This document shows positions 16,527 through 22,908 of a stretch of DNA of 24,160 bases, in pieces. Below the pieces are notes generated by a model. It was not told the DNA's origin and did no database searches. It worked only from the letters and a program-made list of their open reading frames with translations. The position numbers and the translations under genes are program-made. The DNA is taken from positions 1 through 24,160 of the forward strand of contig CALGAG010000036.1 of assembly GCA_937951995.1 (NCBI GenBank), written 5' to 3'. The first letter of the stretch is position 1, and each line of letters starts with the position of its first letter. The stretch is from an uncultured Bacillota bacterium (lineage in GTDB: Bacteria; Bacillota; Clostridia; Tissierellales; Tissierellaceae).

Positions 16527-17691
16527 ATTCGATGTTCGTTATTTTCATTCCGTCTATTGCTTCCTGGACAAGACTTTCAATATCCAAAGCCTTTTCCGAT
16601 TCTTCAATATCCTGGATTTTTGGCCTTGTTACCGGATGTTTTGGCAAAAATACGCTACAGCAATCCTCGAAGGGCTTAATCGATGTCTCATAGGTTTCAA
16701 TATCCTTTGATATCTCAATTATATCAACCTTATCCATCCCAACAAGGGGTCTTAGTATTGGCATCTGGACAGAACGATTGATTACATCCATGCTAAAAAT
16801 AGTCTGGCTGGCAACCTGTCCCAGGTTCTCACCGGTTATCAATGCCTGGTATCCACTTTTATCACTGATTTTCTCGGCAATTCTCATCATGAACCTTCTT
16901 GAAAGTATGGTCATTTCATCCTCAGGACAATTCTTGTTGATCTCCTTCTGGATGTTCAAGAGGTTAATACTATATATCTTCATGGGGCCAGTATACATTG
17001 AAACAATCTTGGCCAAATCCATTACCTTCTCTTCTGCCCTTTGGGAGGTGAAGGGATATGAGTGGAAATGCACCGCATCCACCTCCACACCTCTCTTAGC
17101 CATCATGAAGCCTGCCACAGGGCTGTCTATGCCCCCTGACAGCAGTAGTAGACCCTTGCCATTGGTTCCTATTGGAAGGCCCCCATAGGCCCTTGTCCTG
17201 TCTATGTAGACATAGGCGTATTCCTTAACATCAACATAGAGCATGAAGTCTGGGCTGTGGACATCCACCTTCAGATTGTCTGTATTCTTTAGGACATAAC
17301 CTCCTATATCCCTTGATATTTCAGGGGACTTCAAAGGATACCTCTTATCTGACCTGCTGGTTTCGACCTTGAAGGATACAGTTTTATCACCAGGGACCTT
17401 TTCCTGAACAAGTGCCAGGCCCGCCTCCCTGATATCTTCCATATCCCTGCTTGTCCTGATGCAGGGACTGATATAAACCAGGCCGAAAACCTTCTTCAGT
17501 CTTCTGATTGCATCCTCTTGGTGGTTATCAAGGCCCTCCAGGTATATCTTGCCCTGTTCCTTGTATATTCTATACTCTCCAAAGTCCCTGAGAACCCTTT
17601 TCATATTCTTGATCAATCTGTCCTCAAAGTACTTTCTATTCAATCCCTTAAGGACGACCTCCCCGAGACTTACGCTTATTACCCTTTCCAA
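16525..17691 (-). CDS. thiI: tRNA 4-thiouridine synthetase ThiI (without rhodanese domain)
   Basis: ThiI adenylates uridine 8 of tRNA and inserts sulfur to make 4-thiouridine; in some bacteria it also supplies sulfur for thiamine. The 388-residue form has an N-terminal ferredoxin-like domain and THUMP domain (about 1-165), then the PP-loop SGGIDSPVAG (185-194), and ends without the rhodanese domain of E. coli ThiI, as in Bacillus. Cys344/Cys345 in FEDCCSVFLP are at the place of the conserved first catalytic cysteine. The start is TTG 17691, with AGGAG eight bases upstream and an in-frame TGA not far above; no ATG is available. It begins four bases after the desulfurase stop, forming the NifZ-ThiI type sulfur-relay pair known from Bacillus. 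Confidence 0.95.
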   Translation of the reverse strand: MERVISVSLGEVVLKGLNRKYFEDRLIKNMKRVLRDFGEYRIYKEQGKIYLEGLDNHQEDAIRRLKKVFGLVYISPCIRTSRDMEDIREAGLALVQEKVPGDKTVSFKVETSRSDKRYPLKSPEISRDIGGYVLKNTDNLKVDVHSPDFMLYVDVKEYAYVYIDRTRAYGGLPIGTNGKGLLLLSGGIDSPVAGFMMAKRGVEVDAVHFHSYPFTSQRAEEKVMDLAKIVSMYTGPMKIYSINLLNIQKEINKNCPEDEMTILSRRFMMRIAEKISDKSGYQALITGENLGQVASQTIFSMDVINRSVQMPILRPLVGMDKVDIIEISKDIETYETSIKPFEDCCSVFLPKHPVTRPKIQDIEESEKALDIESLVQEAIDGMKITNIE

Positions 17692-17695
17692 TGCA

Positions 17696-18850
17696 TCATC
17701 TCCTCATTACACTTCTTACCATTTCAACAGAATCCTTCAATGCCTTGACTGTCCTGTAGACATCTTCCTCACTTATCTCATATGAAAAACATATTCTCAC
17801 TGTGCCCTCAATGTGATTATCATCTAGTCCAATGGATTTTAACACATGACTTTTATCGGTACCCTTGGAGGAACAGGCTGAAGTGGTTGATATGAAAATC
17901 TCTTCTTCCTCCAGATAGTGAAGCAACACCTCTCCCCTTGTCCATCCAAAAGACAGATTCAGAATGTAAGGTGATGACAGGTCTCCAGCTGGGCTGTTTA
18001 TTATTACATCTTCTATCTGTTCCATGAGGGATTTGGTCATCAAATCCTTCAAAGCACCTACTTTTTCCGATTCGATCAATCCCTGGTCCTTAAGAATCCT
18101 TACGGCCTCCCCAAATCCAGCTATACCCGGTATATTCTCTGTGCCAGACCTCATTCCCATCTCCTGATTCCCGCCAAAGATGACTGGATTGACTCTGGCC
18201 TTCCTGTTGATGTAAAGGCCACCTACTCCCTTTGGACCATGAATCTTATGTCCACTGAAGGCATAGCTATCAACACCATTTCCAATCAATGAAAATTGGA
18301 TTTTACCAAAGGACTGCACACCATCCAGATGAAAATGCGGCTTGGATGGGCTCTTTGACAGGAGGTCGCCAACTGCCCCTATATCCTGGACAGTCCCAAT
18401 CTCATTGTTGACATGTATCAGTGATACTAGAATTGTTTCATCACATAGCTCTTCCTCCAGCCTTTTAAGGTCAATTCTGCCATCCTTTCCATTGGGTATC
18501 CAGGAAACTCGGAAGCCTTTCTTTTCATACTCCTTGATTGTATTCATCACAGCTGGGTGTTCAATCATAGAGGTAATGATATGGTTCCCTCTGGATTTCC
18601 TAGCATCCAGTGCTCCTTGAATGGCAATATTGTTGCCTTCGGTTCCACCTGAGGTAAAGTATATTTCTTCGTTCTTGACCCCCAGATAGCTGGCTATGAC
18701 ACTTCGAGAGTCCTTCATGATCTTTTCAGCATCCATACCCATACGATGCAGGGATGATGGATTACCGAAACTAATCCTGAGGGCATCTGTCATTTTTTCT
18801 ACCACAAGATCACGTGGTCTTGTGGTAGAACAGTTATCTAAATAAATCAA
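17696..18850 (-). CDS. Cysteine desulfurase (IscS/NifS family)
   Basis: A PLP enzyme that removes sulfur from cysteine and passes it on as a persulfide; directly upstream of thiI, its likely client. The 384-residue protein has IEHPA with His98, HLDGVQS with Asp176, the PLP lysine Lys202 in SGHKIHGPKG, and the sulfur-carrying Cys326 in TTSACSSKG, followed by the extended loop of IscS-type (group I) enzymes. The start is TTG 18850, preceded by AGAGGTGAG and giving the normal MIYLDN N terminus. A perfect inverted repeat covers codons 7-18. It lies 11 bases after the LUD gene stop. No iscU is adjacent, so a tRNA-thiolation role is favoured over general Fe-S assembly. Confidence 0.94.
   Translation of the reverse strand: MIYLDNCSTTRPRDLVVEKMTDALRISFGNPSSLHRMGMDAEKIMKDSRSVIASYLGVKNEEIYFTSGGTEGNNIAIQGALDARKSRGNHIITSMIEHPAVMNTIKEYEKKGFRVSWIPNGKDGRIDLKRLEEELCDETILVSLIHVNNEIGTVQDIGAVGDLLSKSPSKPHFHLDGVQSFGKIQFSLIGNGVDSYAFSGHKIHGPKGVGGLYINRKARVNPVIFGGNQEMGMRSGTENIPGIAGFGEAVRILKDQGLIESEKVGALKDLMTKSLMEQIEDVIINSPAGDLSSPYILNLSFGWTRGEVLLHYLEEEEIFISTTSACSSKGTDKSHVLKSIGLDDNHIEGTVRICFSYEISEEDVYRTVKALKDSVEMVRSVMRR
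18797..18830. repeat. Perfect 13-bp inverted repeat inside the cysteine desulfurase gene
   Basis: TTCTACCACAAGA (18797-18809) and TCTTGTGGTAGAA (18818-18830) are exact reverse complements separated by TCACGTGG. In the mRNA this is a strong hairpin over codons 7-18, about 20 bases after the TTG start. No U-tract follows on either strand, so it is not an ordinary terminator. Confidence 0.9.
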
Positions 18851-18861
18851 ATTCTCACCTC

Positions 18862-19455
18862 TTAATATCCCATGTCTTCATCAATAATGTATACATGTAT
18901 ACTGGTTCCATTGGGATTCTTGCTTAGTATGGTTTCAGCCTTGCAGATCCTGTCCTTGGAATCACAGTCACTGCAAACCCCAGTATATACACATGGTGTT
19001 GTCAGATTCAACCTTTTTGCATTTAAGGGAGCGGCAATTGTTTCGATTCTCTTGAATGCAGCATCCACATCCTTGCACACCTTGTTTTTCCCAACAATAA
19101 CAAATACCTTCTTGTGTCCAAAAATCATGGAGGCCACTCTGTTTCCAGTTCCATCCTTATTGACCAGCTTACCATCTTCAGTAAGGGCATTTGAGCTGGT
19201 AAGATATACATCAGAGGTTGTTGCATATTCCAAGGCAGCCTTTTTATCCTCCGCCTTCCAATGCCAGTATGTATCATTTCCTCTTTCCATCAGTTCCTCA
19301 TATACGCCCATGTCAAGTATTGTCATGGAACCTCCGATTCCAACAGATTCGCCTATGGCTATTTCATTCAGTAACTTCTCCTTGGCATCCTGTGCATTCT
19401 TGAAAATGCTTGCAGTAAAACCATTCTTCTCAAGAGCCTTGATAACTTTATCCAT
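18862..19455 (-). CDS. LUD-domain protein (lactate-utilization-like, LutC/YkgG family)
   Basis: A 197-residue stand-alone LUD-domain protein. Recognisable stretches are VGIGGSMTI (38-46), SSNALTEDGKLVNKDGTGNRVASMIFG (87-113) and VFVIVGKNKV (117-126). A C-terminal cysteine set (Cys155, 161, 164, 171; CVYTGVCSDCDSKDRIC) could bind a metal or cluster. LutB and LutC of this family take part in lactate oxidation, but this short single-domain form is widespread in anaerobes with no proven role, and no lutA or lutB is nearby. The frame extends eight codons further up, yet ATG 19455 has AAGGAGAG seven bases upstream and lies downstream of the predicted transcription start near 19477. First gene of the desulfurase-thiI operon. 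Confidence 0.85.
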   Translation of the reverse strand: MDKVIKALEKNGFTASIFKNAQDAKEKLLNEIAIGESVGIGGSMTILDMGVYEELMERGNDTYWHWKAEDKKAALEYATTSDVYLTSSNALTEDGKLVNKDGTGNRVASMIFGHKKVFVIVGKNKVCKDVDAAFKRIETIAAPLNAKRLNLTTPCVYTGVCSDCDSKDRICKAETILSKNPNGTSIHVYIIDEDMGY

Positions 19456-19483
19456 TGTAAATCTCTCCTTTCTCATCATCCCT

Positions 19484-19512
19484 ATTATACTTTAAATACT
19501 CATCTATTTAAA
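19484..19512 (-). promoter_or_regulatory. Candidate promoter of the LUD-desulfurase-thiI operon
   Basis: TATAAT (19489-19484, minus) lies 17 bases from TTTAAA (19512-19507). The -10 is perfect and the -35 matches four of six. The start near 19477 leaves a leader of about 22 bases with the ribosome site. It diverges from the small RNA promoter. Confidence 0.55.
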
Positions 19513-19548
19513 CTCTATTTTGTTAAATGATAAACTTTATCATTTGTC

Positions 19549-19577
19549 TTGCAATGAAATAACATATTTGTTATAAT
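19549..19577 (+). promoter_or_regulatory. Promoter of the 19584 small RNA / asparaginase leader
   Basis: TTGCAA (19549-19554), a 17-base spacer and TATAAT (19572-19577). The start is expected at or near G19584, which is exactly the first base of a hairpin. That agreement between promoter and RNA structure supports both calls. Confidence 0.7.
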
Positions 19578-19583
19578 CTATAT

Positions 19584-19703
19584 GAGGTTATCCCCCTGGT
19601 AGCCTCAAGTTAGATCTCTATTCCCAATACCCCTTTTGAACGGTTATGTTCCATCCTATATTGATAGGATGAAAGGCTCCAAAGCGTGGAGCCTTCTTTT
19701 TTT
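19584..19703 (+). ncRNA. Candidate structured small RNA or transcription attenuator, about 120 nt
   Basis: No reading frame of note lies here, yet there is a promoter, a series of hairpins and an intrinsic terminator. The first hairpin pairs GAGGTTA (19584-19590) with TAGCCTC (19600-19606) around TCCCCCTGG. A weak GAAC/GTTC pairing (19638-19651) is followed by CATCCTA/TAGGATG (19652-19658 with 19665-19671), then the terminator. Unpaired C-rich stretches TCCCCCT, TTCCCAA and ACCCCTTTT could pair with GGAGG-type ribosome sites. AGCCT occurs both in the first hairpin (19601-19605) and in the terminator's 3' arm (19690-19694), so the first hairpin could compete for the terminator's 5' arm. It may be a free regulatory RNA or an attenuator for the asparaginase 91 bases on. 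It does not match any riboswitch consensus I know; 6S RNA is possible but it is short for that. Confidence 0.55.
19673..19703 (+). terminator. Intrinsic terminator ending the small RNA / asparaginase leader
   Basis: AAGGCTCCA (19673-19681) pairs with TGGAGCCTT (19687-19695) over 9 bp around AAGCG, followed by CTTTTTTT. It lies about 90 bases before the asparaginase ATG, so transcription from the upstream promoter must read through it to express that gene. Confidence 0.9.
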
Positions 19704-19794
19704 GTTGAAGGTTCTCCTTAATTGTGTTACGATTTTCATATACTAAAGGGTTATACTCAAGCTGAATCGTTAAAAATAAATAGGAGGTGGCCAG

Positions 19795-20781
19795 ATGACA
19801 AAAAAGTTGGCAATTATTTTTACTGGTGGAACAATTTCAATGAAGATCGATCCAGAGATCCATGCTGCAATACCTGCATTGAATGCCGATGAAATTGTAA
19901 GTTCGCTTAAGAACATAGAGGATATTGCAGAATTTGAGGTAGTCAACTATGCAAATCTTCCCAGTCCGCACATAACTCCAGCCATTATGATGGATATATA
20001 TCATCTTGTAACAGACAGGCTAGCAGACCCAACCATCGATGGGGTAATTGTAACTCACGGAACAGATACCATGGAGGAAACAGCTTATATGCTGGATCTT
20101 TTAATTGATTCAGACAAGCCGGTGGTAATTGTTGGAGCCATGAGAAACTTCTCTGAACTTGGATATGATGGTGCCAGTAATCTTTCGGCAGCTATCTGTA
20201 CAGCCGTATCTGATCTTTCAAAAGGAAAGGGTGTACTTGTAGTTATGAACAATGAGGTCAACGCCGCCAGTCAGGTCACCAAAACAAACACCCTCTCCCT
20301 GGATACCTTTAAATCCCCTGAATTTGGACCACTGGGCATAGTAGATAACGATGAGGTCTTATACTACAGAAATATAGTTTCCAGGCAGGTAATTGAAACT
20401 GAAAAACTTGAAGAAAAGGTTGCACTGATCAAGACGGGCGCAGGAATGGAATCTGATATTATGGACTTTTGCATTGATAGGGGCTACAAGGGTATTGTCA
20501 TAGAGGCTATGGGTAGAGGTAATCTGCCACCTGCCATGGTTCCAGGCGTCAAAAGGGCCATCCAAAACAATGTCCCAGTGGTAATGGTTTCAAGATGCAA
20601 TACGGGTAGAGTACTCTATACCTATGGCTACGAAGGTGGCGGCAGGCAACTTAGGGACATGGGAGTCATTTTAGGTGGAAATTTGCCTGGTCAAAAAGCC
20701 AGGATGAAGCTGATGCTGATCTTAGGGAAGACCAGTGACTACAATGAAGTTAGGGAACTGTTTGAACTTAATCTATACTGA
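19795..20781 (+). CDS. L-asparaginase (cytoplasmic, asparaginase/glutaminase family)
   Basis: Hydrolyses L-asparagine to aspartate and ammonia. The 328-residue protein has the two threonine motifs: TGGTIS (10-15, nucleophile near Thr13) and THGTDTMEETAY (87-98, Thr90-Asp91), plus Ser57 in LPSPH and Lys163 in VTKTN, matching the catalytic set of E. coli AnsB. No signal peptide is present, so it should act in the cytosol, despite AnsB-like sequence. GGAGGTGG stands four bases before the ATG. The only clear upstream promoter drives the small RNA and its terminator; a weak alternative, TTGAAG (19705-19710) with TACGAT (19728-19733), may serve this gene alone. It converges on threonine synthase. 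Confidence 0.92.
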   Translation: MTKKLAIIFTGGTISMKIDPEIHAAIPALNADEIVSSLKNIEDIAEFEVVNYANLPSPHITPAIMMDIYHLVTDRLADPTIDGVIVTHGTDTMEETAYMLDLLIDSDKPVVIVGAMRNFSELGYDGASNLSAAICTAVSDLSKGKGVLVVMNNEVNAASQVTKTNTLSLDTFKSPEFGPLGIVDNDEVLYYRNIVSRQVIETEKLEEKVALIKTGAGMESDIMDFCIDRGYKGIVIEAMGRGNLPPAMVPGVKRAIQNNVPVVMVSRCNTGRVLYTYGYEGGGRQLRDMGVILGGNLPGQKARMKLMLILGKTSDYNEVRELFELNLY

Positions 20782-20787
20782 TATCCA

Positions 20788-20811
20788 AGGGCGCCCTGTC
20801 AAGGGCGCCTT
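20788..20811. terminator. GC-rich hairpin between convergent asparaginase and threonine synthase genes
   Basis: GGCGCCCT (20790-20797) and AGGGCGCC (20802-20809) form an 8-bp stem around GTCA, extendable by two weaker pairs. It lies between the two stop codons. Neither side has a good U-tract, so it may act as a weak two-way terminator or as a 3'-end stabiliser. Confidence 0.6.
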
Positions 20812-20828
20812 ATCTATGAGATTCCTTT

Positions 20829-22022
20829 TTATCTCAGTCTGCTTTCCAGGTCGTCAATGTCACAGTTTTCAACCTTTATTGTATGATACTTGAGGCTCTC
20901 TGTGAATTTCAAACCTGATGCAGTTGCAATGCAAACAACTACCGCATCTGATTCTATCTTCCCTTCCTCCATTAGCCTATTTGCAGCAGCCAAGGATGTG
21001 GCCGATGCAGGTTGGACAAATATCCCTGCATTGGCCAGGATCTTCTGATGATTGATAATTTCATCCTCACTGACATCTACAGCCATTCCCCCATTCTTCC
21101 TGATTAACCTTAAAACCTGATTGCCACTTGGTGGATATGGATTCTCAATGGCATGAGCTATTGTTCCAAACTCTTCCAACTGCTGGACTTCCTCCAATCC
21201 AGAATCAAATGCTCTGACTATGGGATTGCAGCCTCTTGCCTGTGATGCTATGAATATTGGCATCCTATCTGTAATTCCACTTAAGTACAGCTCCCTAAAT
21301 CCCTTTTCAATTCCTCTAAAATTCCCTCCAGCACTTGTTGGGACTATAACATAGTCTGGTACCTTCATTCCCAGCTGCTGGAAAATCTCAAAGGAGCTTG
21401 TCTTATAACCCTCTACCCTGTAGGGTGCATCTGAATTGATGAAATAGATACCATTCTCCCTTCCCAGTCTTATACTTTCTGTATAGAGCTTTCTGTAGTT
21501 GCCCTTAACCTTAATAAGCCTTGGCCCATAGATCCCTATAGGGCCTATCTTCTCATCTGCCATTTCCTCCTTAACCAGGATAGTTGCATGAAGGCCGGCT
21601 CTTGCTGCATAAGCTGCCACAGATGCAGCCATGTTACCAGTTGAGACCGTCCCTACACTATTGTATCCCATGGCCTTGGCATGGAGCAGGCCTGTAAGGG
21701 TTCCCCTATCCTTGAAGGACCAGGTTGGATTCATTCCCTCGTTCTTAATATATATTTTACTGCCCTTAACACCATTGGTTCCCTCCCTTATGTGAACCAA
21801 TGGTGTTGAGCCTTCTCCAAGACTCAATGCCAGGTCCAGGTCCAGGAAGGGAAAGAAGGATGCATACCTATTGAATATTCCCTTTTCCATGGGAAACTCA
21901 TCTGCTATTACTCCATTTGTTATTGGCTCAGTTTCAAGTGGCTCACCACATACTGTGCATCTACCGGTTTCAGTCTCTAAATCGTATGTTTCACTACAAT
22001 TTGTGCATATTAGTTTTTCCAC
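20829..22022 (-). CDS. thrC: Threonine synthase (PLP fold type II) with N-terminal zinc ribbon
   Basis: Converts O-phosphohomoserine to threonine, using PLP. The 397-residue protein opens with a zinc-ribbon pair CTNC (6-9) and CTVC (22-25). The PLP lysine Lys104 is in NPTWSFKDRG, the phosphate-binding STGNMA is at 127-132, and SAGGNFRG follows further on. Overall this is the archaeal/Firmicute-type ThrC length and order. No homoserine kinase or dehydrogenase gene is nearby, and an IclR-type regulator precedes it, so a related activity such as threonine or diaminopropionate breakdown cannot be ruled out. The ATG at 22022 follows AGGAGGAGA and starts 13 bases after the regulator. A perfect inverted repeat spans codons 72-85. 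Confidence 0.85.
   Translation of the reverse strand: MEKLICTNCSETYDLETETGRCTVCGEPLETEPITNGVIADEFPMEKGIFNRYASFFPFLDLDLALSLGEGSTPLVHIREGTNGVKGSKIYIKNEGMNPTWSFKDRGTLTGLLHAKAMGYNSVGTVSTGNMAASVAAYAARAGLHATILVKEEMADEKIGPIGIYGPRLIKVKGNYRKLYTESIRLGRENGIYFINSDAPYRVEGYKTSSFEIFQQLGMKVPDYVIVPTSAGGNFRGIEKGFRELYLSGITDRMPIFIASQARGCNPIVRAFDSGLEEVQQLEEFGTIAHAIENPYPPSGNQVLRLIRKNGGMAVDVSEDEIINHQKILANAGIFVQPASATSLAAANRLMEEGKIESDAVVVCIATASGLKFTESLKYHTIKVENCDIDDLESRLR
21768..21807. repeat. Perfect 14-bp inverted repeat inside the threonine synthase gene
   Basis: AACACCATTGGTTC (21768-21781) and GAACCAATGGTGTT (21794-21807) are exact reverse complements around a 12-base loop. They cover codons 72-85 (STPLVHIREGTNGV). 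The loop of the mRNA is purine-rich (ACATAAGGGAGG) and contains a GGAGG. No U-tract follows. Confidence 0.9.
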
Positions 22023-22035
22023 AAGGAATCTCCTC

Positions 22036-22815
22036 CTATTTAAATGTTTTCAGGTGTTCTGACGCCTCTTTCGCAATATCTACAATCATCCCAATCCATT
22101 TATCCTTGTTGCCGGGGCTAAATCTGTTCTTTGGTCCTGAAATGGATAAACAAGCCATTACATCCCCATTGGGACCAAAAACTGGTGCCGCTATGCAGGA
22201 TACGTCATCATCCCTCTCTTCCACATCAAAACCATACCCATCGTCTTTTATCTTCAGCAACTCCCTTTTCAGGTCTTTCTTGTCCGTTATGGTGTTCTCA
22301 GTGAATCTTTCCAGCTTTAAGCCATCAATTATCTGGTCTCTTTCATCCTGATTCTTGTATGCAAGAAATATTTTCCCACTTGCAGTACAATGTAGGGGTG
22401 CAGTCGCTCCTGTCTTTGTAAACATCTTAATTAACTTGTCGCTCTCCTCCTGGGCCACATACACAATCTCATCCCCTTCAAGAATTGTGAGGTTCGCTGT
22501 CTCCCCTGTTTGATCCCTAAGTTTTGAAAGATAGGGCTTAAGCTCAAGAGAAATGTTGTTCTGCTTATAGGCTGTCATTCCCAGTTGCCAGAGCTTTAGG
22601 CTCAGTTTATATTTCTTGGTCTTTTCATTCTGGGTGATAATATTGGACTCCTTCAGTGTGTTGAGAATATGGTAGCTTGCACTTACTCCATACCCCAAGG
22701 CTTCACTAATTTCCGTTGCCCCTTGTTCCTGCTTCTGTTCTGCAATATAATTGATTATATCGAAGGCTTTTTTTACCGACCCAATGGTCTTTTTTGATTT
22801 TGATTTATTTTCCAA
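22036..22815 (-). CDS. IclR-family transcriptional regulator
   Basis: A 259-residue regulator with an N-terminal winged helix (residues about 12-70; SVKKAFDIINYIAEQKQEQGATEISEALGYGVSASYHILNTL) and a C-terminal IclR effector domain (about 85-255), recognised by TGATAPLHCTASGKIFLA and SCIAAPVFGPNGDVMACLSISGP. Such proteins bind small metabolites and repress or activate nearby genes. The start is TTG 22815 with GGAGGG five bases upstream; no ATG lies close by in frame. It is the first gene before threonine synthase and divergent from the YprB-like gene, which are the likely targets. The effector is unknown. Confidence 0.92.
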   Translation of the reverse strand: MENKSKSKKTIGSVKKAFDIINYIAEQKQEQGATEISEALGYGVSASYHILNTLKESNIITQNEKTKKYKLSLKLWQLGMTAYKQNNISLELKPYLSKLRDQTGETANLTILEGDEIVYVAQEESDKLIKMFTKTGATAPLHCTASGKIFLAYKNQDERDQIIDGLKLERFTENTITDKKDLKRELLKIKDDGYGFDVEERDDDVSCIAAPVFGPNGDVMACLSISGPKNRFSPGNKDKWIGMIVDIAKEASEHLKTFK

Positions 22816-22837
22816 GCTATCCCTCCGTTCTTCTATT

Positions 22838-22865
22838 ATTGTACACTATTTTCTCTATTGGTAAA
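22838..22865 (-). promoter_or_regulatory. Candidate promoter of the IclR-threonine synthase operon
   Basis: TACAAT (22843-22838, minus) lies 16 bases from TTTACC (22865-22860). Both match the consensus in most positions. It sits in the 93-base gap shared with the divergent exonuclease gene, where an IclR protein could bind to control both. Confidence 0.4.
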
Positions 22866-22908
22866 AGCTATTTAAGGATAAACAATAATTTCGAAAGGTT
22901 GATGTCCT

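Noticed and set aside
18872..19495. 207-residue plus-strand frame
   Set aside because: It mirrors the LUD gene almost exactly, and the conserved protein is on the minus strand.
19584..19703. T-box, SAM, glycine, lysine or c-di-GMP riboswitch
   Set aside because: None of the hallmark sequences of these classes, such as the T-box AGGGUGG element, can be found; it was left as an unassigned RNA.
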